Of a stretch of 64,000 nt of DNA, positions 15,573 through 23,582 are shown piece after piece. The notes beneath the pieces are model-generated. The model was given only the letters and a program-made list of their open reading frames with translations, was not told the origin of the DNA and did not search any database. Position numbers and translations under genes: made by a program. Numbering within the stretch: position 1 is the stretch's first letter; the number at the start of each line of letters is the position of its first letter. This DNA comes from Mycolicibacterium insubricum (lineage in GTDB: Bacteria; Actinomycetota; Actinomycetes; Mycobacteriales; Mycobacteriaceae), in NCBI RefSeq assembly GCF_010731615.1, contig NZ_AP022618.1:992001-1056000 (forward strand). The letters are read 5' to 3'.

Positions 15573-16898
15573 ATGAACGTCATCGACTGGATCCTGAACC
15601 TGTTCCGCGACCACAACGCCGCCAGCGCCTTCGTGATGGCCCCCGGCCAGGTCATGACCGACGCCGGTCTGGGCGGTATCTCCCCGGTTCAGCTGGCCTC
15701 GGTCGCCAGCACCGCGGTGCCCGGGCTGATGCTCGGCAGCGACCCGGTGGTCGGCCTGCAGCGCGCGGTGTCGAACTACCACGGCTTCGACAACGGCTAC
15801 GGCTACAACGGGTTCTCCAACGGCTACAGCTACGCACAGCCCGCCGGCTACGCGCCGACCTATGCGCCCAACGTCGCCTCGCCGACCTGGGCGCCGCAGA
15901 ACACCCTCGCCGCGCAGACCGACCTGGCCAGCCACAACTCCACCTCCTTCATGAGCCCGGACCAGTACGCCGGGGCCAACTCTCAGCAGGGCGGCTTCAA
16001 CCTGGGCTTCGGCGACATCACCCTGGGCTCGAAGACCACCGCCAGCAACGGCGCCGCGGTGATCAACGGCAACAACCGCGGTGACATCGTCAGCGGCGAC
16101 GGCGCGGTGCTGGGCAACGGCAACTCCGTCACCAACGGCGACACCTGGGCCGGCGCCGGCGCCAACGTCAACCAGGGCCACGGCGTCCTGCACTCCGTCG
16201 GCAACGACACCAACACCGGCAGCGGCTCGATGATCAAGGGCAACGACGGCCCGGTGCTGCAGAACGTCGACGCCAGCGGCGGCAACGGCGGCGCCGCGGG
16301 CGGCGGCAGTGGTAGCGGCGGCCTGCTGGGCGTCGGGATCGGCAACAGCAGCCACGGCGGCAACGCCGGCGGCGGCGGGATCACCTTCGTCAGCAAGGAC
16401 ACCGGAAACACCGTCGGCGGCGACCAATCACACGTCACCGGCGTCGGCAACTCGACCGCCAACCCGACGCACGTGGTGTCCCAGCCGCACAACACCGTGG
16501 TCAACGACTCCTACAACCCGTCGCACACCACGGCCGTCAGCTCGACCACCAACACCGGGTTCGACAACGGCAACCACGCGGTGCAGCCGACGCTGGGCAG
16601 CCTCGCCGGTCAGCCGGCGGTGGACCACTCCACCGTGCAGCCGGTGCTGGGCAACCACGCGGTCCAGCCGGTGATCGCCGCGCCGAGCCCCCTGCCGGTG
16701 CACAGCACTCAGCCGGTGCTGGGCACCAACCACGGGTACGACGCCAACGCCGGCTACCAGCCGCAGCCGAGCCACTCGGTGTACGACGGCGGGTCGAGCC
16801 ACTCGGTGTTCGGCGGTGCGCATGTCGCCACCCCGGTGGCCGACGCCGGTGGGCACGCCGGCTTGACCGGCAGCGAGCACCACGGTCTGGGTCTGTAG
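15573..16898 (+). CDS. iniB: Isoniazid-inducible protein IniB
   Basis: The 441-residue protein has the conserved N-terminal IniB domain ('MNVIDWILNLFRDHNAASAF', 'GLGGISPVQLASVASTAVPG', residues 1-60). A long Gly/Asn/Ser-rich region of GNG-type repeats follows (about residues 165-285), then a His/Gln/Pro-rich tail with repeated 'QPVLGNHAVQPV' phrases. IniB is made with IniA and IniC in response to cell-wall inhibitors such as isoniazid and ethambutol; its molecular role is unclear. The ATG at 15573 has AAAGGA about 8 bases upstream. The Gly/Asn-rich composition is typical of IniB and should not be read as a PE_PGRS protein. Confidence 0.93.
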   Translation: MNVIDWILNLFRDHNAASAFVMAPGQVMTDAGLGGISPVQLASVASTAVPGLMLGSDPVVGLQRAVSNYHGFDNGYGYNGFSNGYSYAQPAGYAPTYAPNVASPTWAPQNTLAAQTDLASHNSTSFMSPDQYAGANSQQGGFNLGFGDITLGSKTTASNGAAVINGNNRGDIVSGDGAVLGNGNSVTNGDTWAGAGANVNQGHGVLHSVGNDTNTGSGSMIKGNDGPVLQNVDASGGNGGAAGGGSGSGGLLGVGIGNSSHGGNAGGGGITFVSKDTGNTVGGDQSHVTGVGNSTANPTHVVSQPHNTVVNDSYNPSHTTAVSSTTNTGFDNGNHAVQPTLGSLAGQPAVDHSTVQPVLGNHAVQPVIAAPSPLPVHSTQPVLGTNHGYDANAGYQPQPSHSVYDGGSSHSVFGGAHVATPVADAGGHAGLTGSEHHGLGL

Positions 16899-17010
16899 CC
16901 GCCGGGCGGATCGGCGATGCTCGGTGGAGTGGTCGGGAGCGTAGCGAGTGCCCGCGGAGCCGAGGGGAAGCCGGGACCGACCGCGTCAAACCCAGCGATC
17001 AAACCCCGCG

Positions 17011-17040
17011 ACGGCGGGGAGCCTCCCGGCTCCCCGCCGT
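17011..17040 (+). terminator. Strong hairpin between iniB and iniA
   Basis: ACGGCGGGGAGCC (17011-17023) and GGCTCCCCGCCGT (17028-17040) form a perfect 13-bp stem with loop TCCC in the 184-base gap. There is no T-run. It may be an attenuator or 3'-end stabiliser that lets iniB accumulate more than iniA, rather than a full terminator (inference). Confidence 0.55.
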
Positions 17041-17082
17041 TGTCGCGCCTACCGTGAACCGTGAACAGAGAGGTTTAGTCCC

Positions 17083-18933
17083 GTGACCCAACCGCAGGAC
17101 CGGCGGCCCGTCGCGGTGATCGTCGAACTCATCGACCACACCGCCGCCATCGCCGCGCTGCACGACCGCCGCGACCTAGCCGAGCGGCTGGCCGCGGCCA
17201 AGGTCCGGATCAGCGACCCGCAGATCCGGGTGGTCATCGCCGGGCAGCTCAAACAGGGCAAGAGCCAGCTGCTCAACTCACTGCTGAACCTGCCGGTCGC
17301 CCGGGTCGGCGACGACGAGACCACCGCGCTGATCACCGTCGTCAGCTACGCCGACCAGCCGATCGCACGACTCGTCGTGGCACCCAGCCTGGGGGCGGCA
17401 CCCGGTGTCCCCGAACCCGGGGCACCCGAGTACATCGACATTCCCATCGACGCCATCCGTACCGACCTGCGCCGGGCCCCGATCGCCCGCGGCCGCGAGG
17501 TACTGCGAGTGGAGGTCGGCGTGCCCAGCCCGCTGCTGCGCGGCGGCCTCACCTTTATCGATACCCCCGGCGTCGGCGGGCACGGCCAGCCGCACCTGTC
17601 GGCGACCCTGGGGCTGCTGCCCGACGCCGACGCCATGCTGATGATCAGCGACACCAGCCAGGAGTTCACCGAACCGGAGATGCGGTTCCTGCGGCAAGGC
17701 CAGCAACTGTGCCCGGTGACCGCCGTCATTGCCACCAAGACCGACCTGTACCCGCACTGGCGGGCGATCGTCGCGGCCAACACCGCGCACCTGCAGCGCG
17801 CCGGTGTCGACGTGCCGCTGATCCCCGCGTCGTCGCTGCTGCGCAGCCACGCGGTGTCCACCAACGACGCCGAACTCAACACCGAATCCAACTTCCCGGC
17901 CATCGTGTCGTTCCTGTCCGAACGGGTGCTGTCCCGAGAAACCGACCGGGTGCGCGACGCGGTACTGGCCGAAATCGCTTCGACGGCAGAACATCTCACC
18001 CTGGCGGTGGATGCCGAGCTGGCCGCGCTCGACGACCCGGACAGTGTCCGCCGGATCACCGAGGACCTGGAGCGACGCCAACAGGACGCCTCCGACGCGC
18101 TGGCGCACACCGCACTGTGGCAGCAGGTGCTCAACGACGGCATCGCCGATCTCACCGGCGACGTCGACCATGACCTGCGTGCCCGGTTCCGGGAGATCGT
18201 CAGCGACGCCGAAGCGGTGATCGACAGCTGCGACCCGACTGTGCACTGGGCCGAAATCGGTGCGCAGGTGCAGGATTCGGTGGCCACCGCCGTCGGCGAC
18301 AACTTCGTCTTCGCCTACCGGCGCGCCGAGGCGCTGGCCGCCGAGGTCGCCCGCACCTTCACCGAGGTCGGGTTCGACGGCGTGGACATCCCCGAGGTCA
18401 ACGCACGGGACATGGGTGCGGAATTCACCGGGCTCAAGGCCATCACCCGGCTGGAATCCAAACCGATCGGCTTCGGGCACAAGGCCGTCACCGGCTTGCG
18501 CGGCTCCTACGGCGGTGTGCTGATGTTCGGCATGCTGAGCTCGGTGGTCGGCCTGGGCATGTTCAACCCGCTGTCGCTGGGCGCCGGTCTGCTGTTGGGC
18601 CGCAAGGCCTACCGGGAGGACATGGAGAACCGGATGATGCGGGTGCGCAGCGAGGCCAAGACCAACCTGCGCAAATTCGTCGACGACGTGTCGTTCGTGG
18701 TCGGCAAGGAGTCCCGGGACCGGCTCAAGACCATCCAGCGCCAGCTGCGCGACCACTACCGCGATATCGCCAACGAGACCGCCCGCTCACTCAACGAGTC
18801 ACTGCAGGCGACGCTGAACGCGGCCCGGCTGGAGGAGAACGAGCGCATCACCCGGGTCAACGAACTGTCCCGTCAGCGCAACATCCTCGGCCAGGTCAGC
18901 GACAACGTCGTCAACCTGCGGGCGCCACGGTAA
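17083..18933 (+). CDS. iniA: Dynamin-like GTPase IniA
   Basis: The 616-residue protein has a GTPase domain with P-loop 'GQLKQGKS' (54-61), the G2 threonines in 'DDETTALITVV', G3 'DTPG' (160-163) and G4 'TKTD' (218-221). Long helical regions flank a hydrophobic hairpin ('GGVLMFGMLSSVVGLGMFNP') that fits a membrane paddle. M. tuberculosis IniA (about 640 residues) is a bacterial dynamin-like protein that remodels membranes and contributes to drug tolerance. The GTG at 17083 has AGAGG about 10 bases upstream. The last 23 bases overlap the convergent gene on the minus strand. Confidence 0.93.
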   Translation: MTQPQDRRPVAVIVELIDHTAAIAALHDRRDLAERLAAAKVRISDPQIRVVIAGQLKQGKSQLLNSLLNLPVARVGDDETTALITVVSYADQPIARLVVAPSLGAAPGVPEPGAPEYIDIPIDAIRTDLRRAPIARGREVLRVEVGVPSPLLRGGLTFIDTPGVGGHGQPHLSATLGLLPDADAMLMISDTSQEFTEPEMRFLRQGQQLCPVTAVIATKTDLYPHWRAIVAANTAHLQRAGVDVPLIPASSLLRSHAVSTNDAELNTESNFPAIVSFLSERVLSRETDRVRDAVLAEIASTAEHLTLAVDAELAALDDPDSVRRITEDLERRQQDASDALAHTALWQQVLNDGIADLTGDVDHDLRARFREIVSDAEAVIDSCDPTVHWAEIGAQVQDSVATAVGDNFVFAYRRAEALAAEVARTFTEVGFDGVDIPEVNARDMGAEFTGLKAITRLESKPIGFGHKAVTGLRGSYGGVLMFGMLSSVVGLGMFNPLSLGAGLLLGRKAYREDMENRMMRVRSEAKTNLRKFVDDVSFVVGKESRDRLKTIQRQLRDHYRDIANETARSLNESLQATLNAARLEENERITRVNELSRQRNILGQVSDNVVNLRAPR

Positions 18934-19375
18934 GGCCACCCGGGGTCACGGTCCGGGTCAGGTTGATCCGCGGCCGTTGATGCGTGGTCTCGGAGCTGCT
19001 CGTCGTCGTGGTCGTGGTCGTGGTCGTGGTCGACGACGTTGTTGAGGTGGTGGTCTCGGACTCCGAGGTGGTCTCGGACTCCGACGATTCGGTGCTCGTC
19101 TCGTTGGGGGCGGCGACCTCGCTGGTGGAGATCGGCACGCTGGTGCTGTAAGTGGTGGTCTCCGGCGACGGGGTGATGAGCGACGGGGTGGTGGAGGAGA
19201 CCGTCGATGCGATCACCCGCTGCGGCGGGGGAGGCGGCGCGTCCCACTCGTCGGACATCCGCACGACCAGCGCGAACAGCGTCACCACGACGATCAGCGC
19301 CAGGCCGCCGGCGGCGAACACCGCGGTTTGGGTCTGGTACCAGGGGCCCTCGTCGTCGTCCACGGCTCTCGACAT
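18911..19375 (-). CDS. Thr/Ser-rich single-span membrane protein lying between iniA and iniC
   Basis: The 154-residue protein starts 'MSRAVDDDEGPWYQTQTAVF', has one membrane span (residues about 18-38) and then an exterior tail with long Thr/Ser runs. It ends in a short basic section ('HQRPRINLTRTVTPGG'). There is no lipobox and no enzymatic motif. The layout resembles the gene at 20992-21678 and the C-terminal part of the Hsp70-like protein. It is encoded antisense, overlaps the iniA 3' end by 23 bases, and its start is 94 bases from the divergent iniC start. An in-frame extension to 19477 would cover the iniC start and is rejected. Confidence 0.7.
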   Translation of the reverse strand: MSRAVDDDEGPWYQTQTAVFAAGGLALIVVVTLFALVVRMSDEWDAPPPPPQRVIASTVSSTTPSLITPSPETTTYSTSVPISTSEVAAPNETSTESSESETTSESETTTSTTSSTTTTTTTTTTSSSETTHQRPRINLTRTVTPGGLTVAPAG

Positions 19376-19469
19376 TAGTTGACCGGACCGAGGCCGACGG
19401 CGCGCACAGCGAAACCCAGGCTCGCACGCGCCGTCGACGCCGGGCCGACACCGTAAACTCGCAACCGCA

Positions 19470-20951
19470 ATGAGCACCAGCGATCAGGTGCGCGCCATCC
19501 TGGCCGCGACAACCCGTGCCTACCGGAGCGACCCGGCCTACCGGGGGCGTGACGGTCTGTTCGCCGAACTGGACCGGCTGTCCTGGCAGCTCAACCAGCC
19601 CATCCGCATCGCGCTGGCCGGCACCCTCAAGGCCGGCAAATCGACGCTGGTCAACGCGCTGGTCGGGGAGACGATCGCGCCGACCGACGCGACCGAGGCC
19701 ACCCGCATCGTTACTTGGTTCCGCCACGGGCCCACCCCGAAGGTCACCGCCGTCGGGTACGACGGGCGCCGCACCCACCTGCCGATCATCCGCGCCGACG
19801 GGCTCAGCTTCGACTTCGGTGCGCTCGACGCCGCGGCGGTCAGCGTCCTGGACGTCGAATGGCCGGCCACCGAGCTGATCGGCGCCAGCATCATCGACAC
19901 GCCGGGCACCTCGTCGCTGAACGCCGACGTCTCCCAGCGCACCCTGGCTCTGTTGGTACCCGACGACGGCGTGCCCCGGGTGGACGCGGTGGTGTTCCTG
20001 CTGCGCACCCTGAATGCCGCCGACATCGCGCTGCTGACCCAGATCGGTTCGTTGGTCGGCGGATCGGCCGGTGCGCTCGGCGTGATCGGGGTGGCCTCAC
20101 GCGCCGACGAGATCGGGTCCGGCCGCATCGACGCCATGCTCTCTGCCCGCGACGTCGCCGCGCGGTTCACCGCCGAGATGGACAAGACCGGGATCTGCCA
20201 GGCCGTCGTCCCGGTGTCCGGGCTGCTGGCGCTGACCGCGCGGACCCTGCGCCAGGGCGAGTTCATCGCCCTGGAGAAGCTGGCCGGCGTCGAGGCCACG
20301 GTGCTGAACAAGGCCATGCTGAGCGTGGATCGATTTGTCCGCGAAGATGATTCACTGCCGGTGGACCCCGAGACGCGGGCGGCGCTACTGGACCGGTTCG
20401 GCATGTTCGGTATCCGCATCGCCATCACACTGCTGCGCGCCGGGATCACCGACTCGGTGGCGCTGGCCGACGAACTGCTGGAACGCAGCGGACTGGTCGC
20501 GCTGCGCGACGTCATCGACCAGCAGTTCGCCCAGCGCTCCGAGCTGCTCAAGGCGCACACCGCGCTGCTCGCGCTGCGACGGCTGGTGTCGGACAACCCG
20601 TTTCACGCCACCGCCGCGGTGATTGCCGACATCGACCCGCTGCTGGCCGACACCCACGCCTTCGAGGAGCTGCGCCTGCTGTCCCAGTTGCGTTCGCGAT
20701 CAACCACATTGAACGACGACGAGGTGGCCTCGCTGCGGCGGATCATCGGCGGATCGGGCACCGACGCCGCCAGCCGGCTGGGTCTGACCCCCGACGTGCC
20801 CTACGACGGCCCGCGGGCCGCACTGGCCGCCGTCGGGCGCTGGCGCCGCCGCGCCGAGCATCCGCTCAACGATCCGTTCACCACCCGGGCGTGCCGGGCC
20901 GCAGTGCGCAGCGCCGAGGCACTGGTCGCCGACTACCGCGCGCGCGGTTAG
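19470..20951 (+). CDS. iniC: Dynamin-like GTPase IniC
   Basis: The 493-residue protein has the P-loop 'GTLKAGKS' (51-58), G3 'DTPG' (143-146) and a G4-like 'SRADE'. Helical regions follow without an obvious membrane hairpin. IniC is the partner of IniA in the isoniazid-inducible locus. In M. tuberculosis iniA and iniC are adjacent and cotranscribed. Here they are separated by an opposite-strand gene and a 94-base divergent gap, so iniC needs its own promoter. The ATG at 19470 has no clear ribosome-binding site. Confidence 0.92.
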   Translation: MSTSDQVRAILAATTRAYRSDPAYRGRDGLFAELDRLSWQLNQPIRIALAGTLKAGKSTLVNALVGETIAPTDATEATRIVTWFRHGPTPKVTAVGYDGRRTHLPIIRADGLSFDFGALDAAAVSVLDVEWPATELIGASIIDTPGTSSLNADVSQRTLALLVPDDGVPRVDAVVFLLRTLNAADIALLTQIGSLVGGSAGALGVIGVASRADEIGSGRIDAMLSARDVAARFTAEMDKTGICQAVVPVSGLLALTARTLRQGEFIALEKLAGVEATVLNKAMLSVDRFVREDDSLPVDPETRAALLDRFGMFGIRIAITLLRAGITDSVALADELLERSGLVALRDVIDQQFAQRSELLKAHTALLALRRLVSDNPFHATAAVIADIDPLLADTHAFEELRLLSQLRSRSTTLNDDEVASLRRIIGGSGTDAASRLGLTPDVPYDGPRAALAAVGRWRRRAEHPLNDPFTTRACRAAVRSAEALVADYRARG

Positions 20952-20991
20952 CGGCCGCGGGGTTGGCGTTGGCCGCGGTCAACGCTCGCGG

Positions 20992-21678
20992 TTAGCGCTC
21001 CCCGCGCGGGAACAGCGTCGGGAGGTGACGGCTGGAGGTGACCGTCTCGGTCACGGTGCTGGTGCTGGTCACCGTCGACGGGGCCTCGGTCGTCGTGGTG
21101 GTGGCGGGCGGTTCCGTCGTCGTGGTCGGCGCCTCCGTCGTGGTCTGCGCCGGGGCCTCGGTGGTGGTTGGTGCCTCCGTGGCGGGTGCTTCGGTCGCCG
21201 GTGCTTCGGTGGCCGGTGCTTCGGTGGCGGGCGCTTCGGTGGCCGTGTTTGCCGGTGACTCCGCGGGCGCCTCGGTGCTGACCGGGGCCGACGTCGTGGC
21301 CGGGGCGTTCGACGGGTGCTGGTGATCCTTCTTGTCCGACGAGCCGGTCAGCGACACGATGCCGTAGATCGCCAGGGCCAGGATCAACGCGGCGACCGCG
21401 CCGATCGCCACCAACGCGGCGGGTTTGCGGAACCACGGCTGGGACTCGGGTGCTGGGTTGGCCTCGGTGGGAGCGCCGTAGTCGGCGCCATAACCCGAGT
21501 CGTAGCCGGCGTCGTAGCCGGCCGTGTTGGGTTCGGTGTACTCGCTGTAGGCCTGTCCGCCGGCGCCGTAGTCGGCGGCCTGAGTGGCATCGCCGTAGCT
21601 GGCGGCCTGCGTCGGCTCGCTGTAGCTGCCGTACTGGGTCGGCGCATTGTCAGGGTCGTCGGGGTATCCGTTGGCCAC
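20992..21678 (-). CDS. Tyr/Gly-rich, Thr/Pro-tailed single-span membrane protein
   Basis: The 228-residue protein has a cytoplasmic N-terminus of about 80 residues with repeated Tyr/Gly/Asp motifs ('AGYDAGYDSGYGADYGAP'). One membrane span follows ('AALVAIGAVAALILALAIYG'), then an exterior tail with EAPAT repeats and Thr runs ending 'HLPTLFPRGER'. The tail ending LFP-R recalls the 'RRRLFP' end of the Hsp70-like protein. The GTG start at 21678 is supported by TACTAT eight bases upstream. It is convergent with iniC across a 40-base gap. Its function is unknown; a cell-envelope role is inferred. Confidence 0.75.
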   Translation of the reverse strand: MANGYPDDPDNAPTQYGSYSEPTQAASYGDATQAADYGAGGQAYSEYTEPNTAGYDAGYDSGYGADYGAPTEANPAPESQPWFRKPAALVAIGAVAALILALAIYGIVSLTGSSDKKDHQHPSNAPATTSAPVSTEAPAESPANTATEAPATEAPATEAPATEAPATEAPTTTEAPAQTTTEAPTTTTEPPATTTTTEAPSTVTSTSTVTETVTSSRHLPTLFPRGER

Positions 21679-21768
21679 GGGAGCCGATAGTAACCGCCAC
21701 AGCTGTGCCCTCCGGTGGCCGCAACCAAGCTGTGACGGGTCTGCGACCTTGGTTTCGGAGAGCCGTCG

Positions 21769-22947
21769 TCACCGGAGGCGGTCGAGCCAGGCCAGGCCGA
21801 AGCGAACGGCCAGGCCGAGGTTTCCGATCTGGCAGTGGTTGCCGGCATCTTCGTCGGCGGTGAAGACCCGCGTCGTCACCGATCGGGCACCGACCAGGTT
21901 CTCGGCCTGTCGAGACAGCTGGTGCAGCGGGACGTAATGGTCGTCCGCGCCGGCCAGCAGAAGAACGTCGCCGGTGACTCGATCCGAAATATCGCGGGTA
22001 CTCGTCCCGCGCGCCGCCGTCAGGAAGTCGTATGCCGAGGCGGTTCCGGTGATGTGCATGCCCTGCTGGAGCCCCCAGGCCGAGACGGGCTTGTGCGCCG
22101 CGGCCACGCGTGCGGCGGCGTTGACCAGAGCCCGGGCGCGCAAGGCCAGCAACACCCGGACCCCGACAGCAGCTCCCCGGCCGATCTGGCGCGCAACCAC
22201 CTCGAGTTCGTCGTCGAGGATGTCGAACGCGATGACCCGCTTCAGCCGCGGTTCGAACGCCGCAGCCCGCACGACCAGGCCGCCGCCGAGTGACACGCCG
22301 ATGGCGGTGACGCCGTGGTCGATGCCGAAGTGATCCAGCACCGCGGCCACCGGCCGTTCCCACTCGGGCGTCATCGGGAGGCCGTGGTCCTCCAGCGCGC
22401 CGCCCTGGCCGGGGCCGTCGAAGGCGATCACCCGGTAGCCGGCGGCGGCCAGACCGGTGATCATCGGCAGGAACTCCTCGACGTAGCTGTCGAACCCGCC
22501 GAAGATCAGGACGGTGTCGTCGGGGGTTCCGGCCGGCCCGAGGTCATAGGCGGGAAGGGCGCCTCCCTGATAGGCGACGTCGGTGGGCTGCACCTGATAC
22601 AGGCCACGCATGTCGGTGAGGAACCGGGCGCGGAAGCCGGGCCGTCGCGGATCGGTTGGGGCCATGAAGAATTCGGCCGCGCGCAGGAAGTACGCGGCGG
22701 CCAGGGTCCGCTGTTGGTCCCGGGCCTGCTCGGAAAGCGCCAGGAAACCGTCGATCCATTCGGGGTAGCCGTCGGCGCGCGCCGCGAGGGCGGCCACGCC
22801 GGGAATGGCCTCCGGGCCGATCCACTGCACCCACCGGTTGCACTGGAAGTTCAGGCTCGTATCCGGGTGGAAGGCGTGGTAGCCGATGACCGGCGCATCC
22901 GCTCTCCAGTCGAGGGCGCGTGCCTGCGGGTTGTCGGAGGGCGTCAT
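21769..22947 (-). CDS. Alpha/beta-hydrolase (dipeptidyl-peptidase/FrsA-like fold)
   Basis: The 392-residue protein has an N-terminal helical part (1-140) and an alpha/beta-hydrolase core. The nucleophile elbow is 'IGVSLGG', an oxyanion-type 'FGGFDSYVEE' lies upstream, the acid is in 'LLAGADDHYVP', and the histidine is in 'EDAGNHCQIGNLG'. Relatives act on small esters, amides or acyl groups; the substrate is unknown. There is no signal peptide. The ATG at 22947 follows TAAGGT by exactly seven bases (leaderless). It is divergent from a TetR gene, and both promoters overlap a perfect 22-bp palindrome, so it is very likely the TetR target. Confidence 0.85.
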   Translation of the reverse strand: MTPSDNPQARALDWRADAPVIGYHAFHPDTSLNFQCNRWVQWIGPEAIPGVAALAARADGYPEWIDGFLALSEQARDQQRTLAAAYFLRAAEFFMAPTDPRRPGFRARFLTDMRGLYQVQPTDVAYQGGALPAYDLGPAGTPDDTVLIFGGFDSYVEEFLPMITGLAAAGYRVIAFDGPGQGGALEDHGLPMTPEWERPVAAVLDHFGIDHGVTAIGVSLGGGLVVRAAAFEPRLKRVIAFDILDDELEVVARQIGRGAAVGVRVLLALRARALVNAAARVAAAHKPVSAWGLQQGMHITGTASAYDFLTAARGTSTRDISDRVTGDVLLLAGADDHYVPLHQLSRQAENLVGARSVTTRVFTADEDAGNHCQIGNLGLAVRFGLAWLDRLR

Positions 22948-22958
22948 GACCCCGACCT

Positions 22959-22980
22959 TATCGCAAGTTAACTTGCGATA
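22959..22980. promoter_or_regulatory. Perfect 22-bp palindromic TetR operator with two built-in -10 elements
   Basis: TATCGCAAGTT is followed directly by its exact reverse complement. The outer TA of each half is the first two bases of a -10 hexamer: TAAGGT on the minus strand, seven bases from the hydrolase ATG at 22947, and TAGTAT on the plus strand, seven bases from the TetR GTG at 22992. A dimer bound here would block both promoters. Confidence 0.85.
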
Positions 22981-22991
22981 GTATGGCGGTC

Positions 22992-23564
22992 GTGTCTGAG
23001 ATGCGTCGCCTCGGCCGGCGCGGGGAAGCCCTCCGTCGTGCAGTGCTCGACGCTGCCATCGACGAGATTGTGGCGGGCGGCGCCGATGCGGCGACGGTGC
23101 TGAACATCTCCCGGCGCGCCGGCGTCCACGAGACGTCCGTCTATCGACGGTGGCAGACCCGCGAGAACCTGATCCTGGAGGCGTTGCTCGAGCGCAGTGG
23201 TCTCGACATCCCCGCGCCGGATACCGGATCGCTGCGCGGCGACCTGGTGGCGATCGCCCGGTCGGTGAGCGTTTTCATTCAGTCACCGGTTGGCCAGGCG
23301 CTGCAGCGCGCCGGAGCCCGGTCCGCTCCCGTCGATGACGAGGGTCTTCGGGCCTTCTGGCGCGCCCGCCGGGTGGCACTCGAGAGCGTCATAGACCGGG
23401 CGAAGGCTCGCGGCGAGCTCGAACAGGATGCCGATGGATCCCTGCTCGTCGAGGCGCTTGTGGCGCCGCTGCACTTCCGCATTCTGCTGAGTCGGGAGCC
23501 GATCGAGGCGGATCTCCCCGAACGATTGGCCGATCTGGTTCTGCGTGGAGCGCAGCGCGGCTGA
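22992..23564 (+). CDS. TetR-family repressor
   Basis: The 190-residue protein has an N-terminal TetR helix-turn-helix ('AAIDEIVAGGADAATVLNIS' then 'GVHETSVYRRWQTRENLI', residues 15-60) and a helical ligand domain ending in a TetR_C-type segment. It is divergently transcribed from the hydrolase gene, and the shared palindrome argues for autoregulation plus control of the hydrolase. The GTG at 22992 is chosen because TAGTAT lies seven bases upstream. An in-frame ATG at 22983 would overlap the -10 element and leave no ribosome-binding site. Confidence 0.88.
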   Translation: MSEMRRLGRRGEALRRAVLDAAIDEIVAGGADAATVLNISRRAGVHETSVYRRWQTRENLILEALLERSGLDIPAPDTGSLRGDLVAIARSVSVFIQSPVGQALQRAGARSAPVDDEGLRAFWRARRVALESVIDRAKARGELEQDADGSLLVEALVAPLHFRILLSREPIEADLPERLADLVLRGAQRG

Positions 23565-23582
23565 GGGGCGGGTTCGCAGAAT

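Noticed and set aside
15573..16898. PE_PGRS-type gene
   Set aside because: The Gly/Asn-rich repeats follow an IniB N-terminal domain, not a PE domain.
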